Positions 56,549 to 64,000 of a DNA stretch of 64,000 nucleotides are shown here, piece by piece. The position numbers and the translations under genes are program-made. Below the pieces are notes generated by a model. The model did no database searches. It was not told the origin of the DNA and was given only the letters and a program-made list of their open reading frames with translations. Source of the DNA: Trifolium pratense (lineage: Eukaryota > Streptophyta > Magnoliopsida > Fabales > Fabaceae); assembly GCF_020283565.1 (NCBI RefSeq), contig NC_060061.1, forward strand, positions 25,457,362-25,521,361, written 5' to 3'. Positions within the stretch are counted from its first letter, which is position 1; every line of letters starts with the position of its first letter.

Positions 56549-56912
56549 TTATTATTTCGATGGTTATATTTTGGTATGTATATGCTTTTTTAGGATATAT
56601 ATTTTTTTATTTTCCATTAAACTAAGGCGTATGCAATTATTAAATATTAAACTAAGGCGTATGCAATTATTAAATAGTAGAAGTTAGTTATGATTGATGT
56701 TATTTATCAAGTATTATATTTCCACCACCCTCGATGATTTTTTCTGGTTCCGTCCCTGCGAACCAGGATGTGTTTTACTTCTCAGCTAAACTGCCTCAAG
56801 GGATACCACTTTTAGTTGAGCTTACCACAGTGGTTGGAAACCCTGTGTCAAATGTGCCATCAAGACACCAAGCCCTGAAATGTCAACATTTATCTTCAAA
56901 GCCATCGAGACT

Positions 56913-57193
56913 CTCCGTTGTCGCCGTTTCATCCCATCTTCATCCTTTCTTTCTTTTTTACTTTTTTTGATTTACAAAGTGGAGACCTTCTTTCACATGT
57001 AGAGCACAACACACAGATGCAGAGAACTTCTAAAACTCAAGCCTTCTTTTGTTCTATACAATCACGGTATATTGGAAAATTTTCAAGCTCAAGCCTGGGT
57101 GTGGAGACCTTTCTCAGTATATATACGAAAAAAATTGTGAAAATTCTGGTGTTGCTAAAGCCACACCATACCTCTATGTAGATCCGTCCCTGC
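56913..57193. mobile_element. second hAT-like remnant at the pseudogene 3' end
   Basis: Sequence with no counterpart in the intact adaptin gene, inserted where exon 15 ends. It finishes with agatccgtccctg, close to a hAT terminus, after which similarity to the adaptin 3' flank resumes (cttgtttt...catttcttttt). The left terminus is not recognisable. Confidence 0.5.
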
Positions 57194-57989
57194 TTGTTTT
57201 GCATTTCTTTTTGAATTTAATCTTTTTTATACATTGTTTTTGTTTGTATCGTTGATAGATATTCTGAATCGATGTTGTTGAAGTTTGAAAAAAATTCACT
57301 CACTGTTTCATATATAGCTGTTGTCTTGTGGACATCATTTGTTGAGAGGTTGGATGGCTTGTAATATTTTGATATGTAAAACAATGATTACTTCTAAGCT
57401 ATTAACTTTTTGTATTAGATCGTGTTCTTTGATCTTTACTTAAACCTTGGTTTAACACTATATAAATTTGTAGAAGATCAAGCAACAGAAATTAAAATTG
57501 CGTTCAGATAAATAAATATTATTTTAATTAATGAATAATTTTGTCATGGGAATTGGTCATTATCACTTGGTAAAATTTCACTTCAATGAATAACCTAATA
57601 AATAACTTAGCGTATATGTTTGGTATTGTTGTGGTGGTATATAAGAACCATTGCAATTTAGATTTTAGTGTGATTCTCCACAAGCTGCTTGCATTAGTTT
57701 TTGCAAAATCAAGGTGGGTTCACCTTTATTCTGACATACTAATATAAAACATAAAACATAGGCTTACTGTATCCAATCATGAATATACATTTTTTTTTTA
57801 AATGTACTAGTAAATGTATTTTGATTGAACTAAAACTAATCAAATGATATTCGCTAACAAGAAATAAAAATAAAAGTGATTATATAAAAAAATATGTCGA
57901 TTACATTATTATATAAAAAATAAGAGAGTTTAAAACAATCATTAAACCCTTAAAATCTAAACTGAAAACTAAATTCTTCTTCAAACTTG

Positions 57990-58451
57990 TTAGAGAGCGA
58001 ATGTAACTCTTTTAACCTTAGCAATTTTCCATTGAGCAAGGTTTTCAATTGGATTCAACACAGGATTAGTGTGATGTTTTCTGTCTCTGACATTCGACTT
58101 CTTCACATTTCTTCCAGCTAACATGGTATCATCTTTTTGAGCCACTTTAACAAGATTCCACTGATCGAGATTTTCAATGGGTTTCAACACTGGATTGATG
58201 AAGTGACCTCTATCTCTAGCATTGCGGTTCAATCCAATTCTCTTCGGAGATAATGAACGAGTTGGAGAAGAAATGTCAAGATCCTTGCATAAATCATCGA
58301 TACTTGAGCAATCCCAATTTAAGATGTTGCTTTCTTGTTGGACACGTTTTGTATTGCTTGCAATTTGTGTAGCACCAAAGAAACAAGAAGAATCATTGAG
58401 ACAAACCCTAGTAGCATCGGTGGTGTATGTGTTGTTTGTGTGAGCTGCCAT
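57990..58451 (-). CDS. small two-repeat protein, function unknown (copy B)
   Basis: 153 aa, paralogue of 39320-39703, with an extra N-terminal segment of about 25 residues (TTDATRVCLNDSSCFFGAT...). It retains SSIDDLCKDLD, the first repeat RNARDRGHFINPVLKPIENL.QW, the second repeat SNVRDRKHHTNPVLNPIENL.QW and the identical C-terminus KVKRVTFAL. Few residues differ in the repeats, and the frame is open despite heavy decay of the neighbouring adaptin copy, which suggests selection or a young duplication. Not recognised by family. Confidence 0.7.
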   Translation of the reverse strand: MAAHTNNTYTTDATRVCLNDSSCFFGATQIASNTKRVQQESNILNWDCSSIDDLCKDLDISSPTRSLSPKRIGLNRNARDRGHFINPVLKPIENLDQWNLVKVAQKDDTMLAGRNVKKSNVRDRKHHTNPVLNPIENLAQWKIAKVKRVTFAL

Positions 58452-58620
58452 GGTTGATTTGATACGAGGATGATGAGTTAATGAATGGAATTTAACTTTA
58501 TTGCCTAGATTGGATTGTGTTTCTCAATTAGCAATTAGATTGAGCGGTTGTTGTTTGTTAATGGTAATAAATAAATGTAATAAAACACAACTTATATATA
58601 TAAGCTTTGATATTGATATA

Positions 58621-58850
58621 ACATTAGATTTAGTTAATATTTTAGGACTAAAAGATTTAGTTTTATTTATTTTCCGAATCAATCTTTTTTTATCTCAAAC
58701 AAATCAAATCTTTTAGTTAATATTTTAGAACTAAAAAATTTAGTTTTATTTATTTTCGGAATCAATCTTATTTATCTCAAACAAATCAAATCTTTTAGTT
58801 AATATTTTAGGACAAAAAGATTTAGTTTTATTTATTTGTCAAATCAATTT
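58621..58850. repeat. AT-rich minisatellite (unit B)
   Basis: About 2.5 tandem units of roughly 82 bp starting near 58645, 58728 and 58810, each with aaagatttagttttattta and, in the full units, caaacaaatcaaatctttta. This array contains the empty target site (cattagatttagttaatat) for Sirevirus 2. Confidence 0.8.
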
Positions 58851-58855
58851 TTTTT

Positions 58856-59137
58856 TTTTGGAACCAATTTAATTAGTTGATTGGCGTTGAACTCTGTAGG
58901 TGGGATTACGGTTCGATCCCCACAACTGCGATCGGGAGGGACTGTAACCACTTGATGCTAGAACTGACCCACGAACCAGATTGAACTGGTGGTAAAAGAC
59001 AAACAAAAATTCTTTTTTTTTTGTTTATTTTCACCACCAGTTTAATCTGGTTCGGGGGTCAGTTCTGGCATCAAGTGGTTTCAGCCCCTTTCGAATGCAG
59101 TTGCGGGTATCGAACCGTGATCCTCCCTACCAAGTTC
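58856..59137. repeat. pair of inverted SINE-like repeats (unit B)
   Basis: 58856-59005 reads forward (acggttcgatccccacaact, ccacttgatgctagaactga). 59031-59137 carries the same repeat reversed (agttctggcatcaagtgg, atcgaaccgtgatcc). The head-to-head copies form a long potential hairpin. Unit A has only the forward copy, so the inverted one arrived after the duplication. Confidence 0.65.
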
Positions 59138-59249
59138 AAAAAATCATTTCTTTTAGAATAAAAAAAAGTATAAATCAATTTTTACAGTAAAAACAATTAT
59201 AAATCAATTTTTAATTGTTTTTACAAATAAATTCATTTAGTAAAAAATT

Positions 59250-59395
59250 AATAAATCAAATTTTTTAATTTTTTTTTTTGAACAAGTCAAAATGAGATAT
59301 ATTAACACAATCAACCTCCCCAGCACAAGACGTACCGAGGTAAGCTACAATAGTTTACAAGGGGTCAGAGAAATAAAAAATCAAATCTTTTAGTC
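59250..59395 (-). mobile_element. 5'-truncated LINE-like insertion
   Basis: A T-rich tract at about 59264-59278 is followed by caaaatgagatatattaac-type sequence and is flanked by aaatcaaat(t/c)tttta(a/g)t duplications. Unit A has the uninterrupted site (aataaatcaaatcttttagtc near 51650). A minus-strand poly-A end plus a long TSD fits target-primed retrotransposition. Confidence 0.6.
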
Positions 59396-59410
59396 ATATT
59401 AGAGAAGAAG

Positions 59411-60760
59411 CAATATGCACCGACAATATAAAATAATGGGTAAATGATCATTTACCCCCCTGCAAAATAAGCAAATTTTTGTTTACCCCCCTGTGCATAT
59501 TTTTTTTCTGTTTACCCCCCTGTAAAAAATAAATTCTCTCATTTTGCCCCCTGGCTGTACAGCAGGATATGTGACTGTGCAAATCTGCTGACGTGGCTTG
59601 TACACATGGAAAAAATCATTTATATTTTTTAAAAAAATTCCACGTCAGATTTTTTTTTATAAAAAATAAATTTTTTTTCCTACAAAATAAAAAAACCAAT
59701 TTTCTTATTTTCTTTTCCCAAAATAAAAAAAAAAAATCCTACAAATTATTTTTTTTCCTACAAAATTTTAAAAATTATATTTGTTATCCTACAAACGAAT
59801 TTAAAAAAAAAAATTCCTCCCAAAATAAAAAAACGAATTTTCTTATTTTACTCCCAAAATAAAAATTTACTCCGAAATAAAGTTTATTTCCAAATTAAAT
59901 ATTTTAAAGATTTATTTTCAAATCTCTTTAAATTAAAAAAAAAACATAATCTTTAATTTTTAAAAACAAAACTTTATTTTTTTTTGTTAATCTCTTTGAA
60001 TTAAAAAAAAAAATAGAAGAAGAAGTTTTATTTGTGTTTTCCTCTTCTACCAAAATTATATGTGATATTAAATTATGCAGCAAAAAAAATTAAGCAAAAT
60101 TATGCTTCAATTCTTATGTGATATTAAATTGTGCAGCAACCTTAGCTTGTACTATATCTGCAGCACTAAATTACGCAGACAAAAATAAAGATTCTATTTT
60201 TTTTTAATTAAAAGATATTTGAAAATAAATCGTTAAATTCTTTATTTTGGGGACAAAATAAGAAAATTTAATTTTTTATTTATGCAAAAAAAGTTATTTT
60301 TGTACGAAATCTTTTATTTTTTTTTTATTTTGTAGGAAATTTTATTTTAAATTTTGGGAAAAAAAAATTCGTTTTTTTTTTGTAGGATTTTTTTTAAAAA
60401 AAAAATTATGTGACATGGAATTTAAAAAATAAATATAAATGATTTTTTCCACGTGTACAAGCCACGTCAGCAGATTTGCACAGTCACATGTCCTGCTGTA
60501 CACCTAGGGGGCAAAATGAGGGAATCTATTTTTTGCAGGGGGGTAAACAGAAAAAAAATCTGCATAGGGGGGTAAACGAAAATTTGCTTATTTTGCAGGG
60601 GGTAAATGATCATTTACCCTAAAATAATTTTACACTGTCAACCAATATCAACTATGTTTTCCGCTACATCACCCCACTTTCTTAATATGACATGAAAAAA
60701 TGATAATTATTTATTAGACGATCGTGTAAAAATATTTTACACCATCGGTGCATATCCATT
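59411..60760. mobile_element. gcaccgac MITE (unit B copy 1), split by MULE
   Basis: Left part 59411-59437, right part 60620-60760. The right end reads tgtaaaaatattttacaccatcggtgc, complementary to the left end. Without the MULE it is about 165 bp. Confidence 0.65.
59438..60619. mobile_element. foldback MULE-type element (1182 bp) inside a MITE
   Basis: The terminal inverted repeats exceed 200 bp and include gcaaatctgctgacgtggct and its complement. The outermost 20 bases, GGGTAAATGATCATTTACCC, are themselves a perfect palindrome. The 9-bp duplication taaaataat lies at 59429-59437 and 60620-60628. The interior is almost pure A/T with poly-A/poly-T runs. It is inserted in the gcaccgac MITE, whose uninterrupted copies at 51691 and 61703 confirm the boundaries. 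Confidence 0.9.
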
Positions 60761-60805
60761 AAATTGAAAATATCAACTAAAATAATATTTTTAAGTGCTT
60801 TAACA
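60620..60805. repeat. direct repeat with 61703-61890
   Basis: This block, through ccattaaattgaaaatatcaactaaaataatattttt, recurs at 61715-61870 with few changes. The segment between has no counterpart in unit A, so it was probably gained by a local duplication or insertion. Confidence 0.65.
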
Positions 60806-61446
60806 CACTTAAGCATATCCAAACATTTTCAAAAGACTAAAAAATACAAAAACTCACTCAAACATTTTTGCTATTTGACTTTTGACTTTAAAACTTTTCT
60901 CAAAGAGTTTAGACATGAGTCATCTATGGTCGAGAACTCAAATTCTCCATAACATTTAATCAAAAGATATTGATTCTTTTCCACCTAGGAGAGTTACTGA
61001 CATACTTGTTGATTTTATATCAAAGTTGGAGCCCTTCCTTATTGTGAAGCAAAGATCGATCTTCATCATGTTTGTGGTGAATTAAAGGAGTCCTAACTTA
61101 AGATGACAACTTGTCTCTTATCCTAAAAACAATCAAACAAACCACTTTATTATTTTTACTCTGAACTACGAGGTTTTGATCCTTCATTGGTACGTAGGCA
61201 TGAGACTTTCACGTCTTTCCAAATCAAAAAAATTAATAAAAATGATATTTCTTTTCTCATCTCCCCAATCATTTACAAGGAAACAATTTTAGCCAAAAAC
61301 ATATATATTACAAGAGGTTCCTATAGAGTACTATAGATGCTTAGGGTGCTAATAACTTCCCTTTGCATAATCAACCCTCGTACCTTAATCTCTTATTGCA
61401 TTGCTTATTGCTTATTGCTTTATTGTTTCTTTAGCTTTGCATGTTT
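60806..61446. other. unit B-specific intergenic segment
   Basis: No gene seen. The text does not match unit A and lies between the two copies of the direct repeat. Origin unknown. Confidence 0.45.
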
Positions 61447-61584
61447 TTTTTTTTGAAGAAGCTAAATTAGCCCACCCAAATTGGCGCCAGAAAGAATCGA
61501 ACCTCAGACCTCAAGAGGAGCACACTCCCAGGTCCCAAGCCAATACCAATGCACCAACCCAAGTGGGTTTAGCTTTGCATGTTT
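61430..61584 (-). mobile_element. tRNA-derived SINE with 17-bp TSD
   Basis: The body, 61447-61567, reads on the minus strand cacttgggttggtgcattgg, a B box ggttcgattct, and ends in a poly-T (plus strand) tail. It is flanked by tttagctttgcatgttt at 61430-61446 and 61568-61584. Confidence 0.82.
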
Positions 61585-61702
61585 ATTTGTGGGTTTTATT
61601 CGATTTTTTCCCCTTCCCTTGTATAAATTAAAGTTCGGTGGTGACTTCTTATTTTGCGAGTCAAAGTCTAATCAATAGATTTGATCTCCGAAAATCACCG
61701 CG

Positions 61703-61832
61703 ACACCGACAATGTAAAATAATTTTACACTGTCAACCAATATCAACTATGTTTTTCGCCACATCACCCTACTTTCTTAATATGACATGAAAAAATGATA
61801 ATTATTTATTAGACGATCGTCGGTGCATATCC
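61703..61832. mobile_element. gcaccgac MITE (unit B copy 2), right arm shortened
   Basis: The same family as 51691-51848. The inner part of the right inverted repeat (tgtaaaaatattttacacca) is deleted, leaving gatcg-tcggtgc. Confidence 0.6.
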
Positions 61833-62023
61833 ATTAAATTAAAAATATTAACTAAAATAATATTTTTAACTTTTAAGTGTTACGTTACGCATGAGGGAAC
61901 GTGGCAAGAGCTACGAAAGAAACAGGATAAGGAATTTTTGTGATAAAATAAAACAAAGTGCAACACTGAGAAAGAGAAAAAGAGGGAAATGAATTGAAGC
62001 GAAGAACCAATCTCATCAAATCA

Positions 62024-63482
62024 ATGGCGCCAACTTCATTACCTCTCAATTTGAACTTCAAGGTAACTGCCACCGCCACCAACCTCCCAGAGCTACCGGA
62101 CAAAATCCGCAACTCAAGAGTATTGGTCCTCGGCGGAACAGGTCGTGTCGGAGGATCAACCGCCACCGCACTCTCTAATCTCTGCCCCGATCTTCGGATT
62201 ATCGTCGCCGGCCGAAACAGGTAAGTGTGCTTCTACGAACGTTCTTCTTAACACTCTCCAATGTGATAAACTCTAATCGTGTGTGTGAGAGATAATGTAC
62301 AGAGAGAAAGGTGAAGCTCTCGTTGCAAAACTCCGAGGCAATTCAGGTTTTGCACGTGTCGATATCGACGATGTCAATTCATTGGAAACTGCTTTGAAAG
62401 GTGAAATTCCAATTTCAATCTTTACATTTGATCTGTGTGCGTCTTGTGTCTAAGCGGATGAAATTATAACGAATGAGCTGACGAATAGTTGAAAAGCTAG
62501 CGGATTTAATTTGTAGTGTTTGCTAAAATTATCAGTTGAACTAGTTGATAAATATGAACCGACAAAAAGAAAGTATTTTCAATTAAGACAAGCTATAATA
62601 AGGGTAAAATTGAGAGAAAAAATTGATAAGCTATAAGTTCAAACGCTACCTGAAGCGTCTTATCAGATAATGCAATAAGCTAGCAAAAAAGCTCTATATG
62701 CTCGAGATTTTTTTTTTTTATAAAAATAACTTATACATAAGCACTTACATGAATAATAACACATATGAAGTTATGCTGTAAGTGCTTAATTAAGTTGTTT
62801 ATCCAAATGACCTAAATTGAATTCGATTATGGACGTTGTTGATGCCAATTTTATAATGTTAGATTACCTCTGCAGGTGTGGATCTTGTAGTTCATGCCGC
62901 AGGTCCTTTTCAACAGACAGAAAAATGTAGCGTGCTTGAAGCCGCCATTAATACCAAGGTATCTTATATTATCTTTTCAATCAACAATTAACAGTTTAAA
63001 AAATCCCTCTACTGATCTATGCTTCTATATGTTTATCTTCCCTTTGCATAACTATTTTTCTTTTCGTTTTACCCTTTTTGGTGCAGACTGCATATATTGA
63101 TGTATGTGATGACACAGATTATTCACGGCGTGCGAAATCCTTCATGAGTAGGGCATTAGCTGCAAATGTTCCAGCTCTAACAACCACAGGAATATACCCT
63201 GGAGTGAGCAATGGTGCTACCCTATTTCTTCATTATTCTTATATCTGTCATCTCATTGTTAGAATTATTTGTTCCGGGTTATATTAAATTGACCTGGATA
63301 ACACTTGATTGTCAAAAATAATATTTATAGTAGAATTGTCAAAAATAATATTATTTGTTCCGGCTTTTAAGCATATGCTGTAGTTTGATTGATAATACTT
63401 CCTACAATTTTGTCATAGTTATGGCAGCAGAGCTAGTCCGGGTTGTAGAAAGTGAAACTGAAGATAAGCCAGAAAGGCTAAG
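62024..63482 (+). CDS. saccharopine-dehydrogenase-like NAD(P)-binding protein (At1g50450 type), partial at window end
   Basis: Five exons visible, all in phase: 62024-62220, 62303-62400, 62876-62958, 63087-63213 and 63419-63482 (189 codons plus 2 nt). The gene continues past 64000. Motifs: Rossmann nucleotide-binding loop VLVLGGTGRVGGST (about 34-47), GRNREKGEALVAKL, VDLVVHAAGPFQQ and IPALTT-type PALTTTGIYPGVSNVMAAELV. These match the saccharopine dehydrogenase/oxidoreductase family. Arabidopsis At1g50450 is a predicted chloroplast member; its substrate is not established, and true saccharopine dehydrogenase activity should not be assumed. The first 30 residues are Thr/Ala/Asn-rich and could belong to a transit peptide. 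This is the intact copy; 52180-53153 is a broken one. Confidence 0.88.
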
Positions 63483-64000
63483 GTGATGGTTTGTCATATA
63501 TAGTTCTGTAGTTTATGATTGTATCTTTTTACCATTGTGGTTGATATGGCATTACTTATGTAACCAGTCGGATATATTATCTTATGTTGATTCCTTGATA
63601 TGATATGCCTAGACAGCTAAAATAGTTGATAATCAAACATATAATCTACATACTTTTTTTTTTTAAGAAAAGATGATCTCAACATGAGCCTACCTCACCA
63701 ACCATAGTATATGGTAGTTAATACAGAGCTAAAATGCCAGCCCCCAAATAGAAACCAAAACAAACTGAAAAATAAAAGGCCCCAACAAGGTTTTATAGAA
63801 TACAATAAGTCCCTGCTATCCTTGGATCGGATACCGAGTCTTCAACAAAAAAAGTCCCTCCTACTTATATCTTATGCCATGAACAAAACCAATGCACCAG
63901 TAACTAAAACACCACTCCTGATCATATACACAGAAGCACCAATTCTTTCAACCTTAGAATACCCCCGTTACCTCTCCACAATTGCAGAATCACTAACATA
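63483..64000 (+). other. intron 5 of the dehydrogenase-like gene with a repeat
   Basis: From about 63650 a T-rich tract is followed by tgagcctacctcaccaacca and an A-rich sequence typical of a reversed retroposon end. The next exon is not reached. Confidence 0.5.

Larger units (their letters stand above)
55947..56767 (+). mobile_element. hAT element, non-autonomous, splits pseudoexon 15
   Basis: The insertion, 55955-56759 (805 bp), has the termini CAGGGACGGAAC at 55956 and GTTCCGTCCCTG ending at 56759, a perfect 12-bp inverted repeat. It is flanked by the 8-bp duplication cgaaccag (55947-55954 and 56760-56767), with one extra T at the left border. An 8-bp TSD and CAGGG ends are typical of hAT. 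A C-terminal transposase fragment remains. Confidence 0.88.
53153..56912 (+). pseudogene. 5'-truncated beta-adaptin pseudogene (unit B)
   Basis: High similarity to 33111-38500 begins inside intron 4. Exons 1-4 are absent. The exon 5 copy has insertions and a frameshift (tctctctagaatagatac). The exon 6 copy has indels. Exon 8 is deleted (between about 54520 and 54540) and exons 11-13 are deleted (join near 55346). Exon 14 and exon 15 copies are present but carry indels, an 805-bp hAT insertion splits exon 15, and the last codons are lost at 56912. Exon 10 (54715-54894) is intact. It cannot make beta-adaptin; spliced antisense or sense RNA effects on the parent gene are conceivable but unsupported. 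Confidence 0.93.

Overview
The window is plant nuclear DNA: AT-rich intergenic sequence, intron-rich genes with GT-AG splice sites, Sirevirus-type Ty1/copia retrotransposons, and many MITEs and tRNA-derived SINEs. The gene and repeat content suggests a eudicot, probably a papilionoid legume of the Medicago/Trifolium kind. That placement is an inference from family resemblance, not proof.

Layout. 1-5062: AT-rich, gene-poor DNA with a Helitron-like 3' terminus at 4743-4770. 5063-13216: a very young Sirevirus (plus strand, LTRs 988/989 bp, 5-bp TSD agagt). Its gag-pol ORF is open, but the reverse transcriptase core has been removed by an in-frame deletion. 13409-14240: a MULE-type MITE. 15526-24838: a nine-exon gene for a 1644-aa Tudor/DDT/PHD chromatin protein (PTM/At5g22760 family). 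24839-30822: repeats, including a 489-bp foldback MULE and a 1-kb Harbinger/Tourist element. 30823-38504: an intact 15-exon gene for beta-adaptin (891 aa, AP-1/AP-2 large subunit). 39320-39703 (minus): a 127-aa protein with two repeats, not recognised.

39889-51103 (minus): a second, apparently complete Sirevirus (11.2 kb, 1662-bp LTRs with no difference seen by eye, TSD agatt). It has gag, pol and a 749-aa env-like ORF, with pol in the +1 frame relative to gag. From 51104 the pre-insertion sequence resumes, followed by a truncated, frameshifted saccharopine-dehydrogenase-like gene (52180-53153). This is fused inside an intron to a 5'-truncated beta-adaptin pseudogene (53153-56912). A second copy of the small repeat protein (57990-58451, minus) and an intact saccharopine-dehydrogenase-like gene (62024 to beyond the window end) follow.

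The right half is best explained by one tandem duplication from beta-adaptin intron 4 (33111) to intron 3 of the dehydrogenase-like gene (63012), with the join at 53153. Ancestral order: adaptin, small gene, AT-rich repeats, dehydrogenase-like gene. The left dehydrogenase copy and the right adaptin copy have decayed. Each unit then collected its own transposons, so each serves as an empty-site control for the other. Main points of interest: the RT-less but young Sirevirus, its TMV-like UAG CAA UUA stop context before the env-like frame, the +1 gag/pol overlap of the second Sirevirus, repeated polypurine tracts in both, the dated duplication, and the paired repeat-protein genes.
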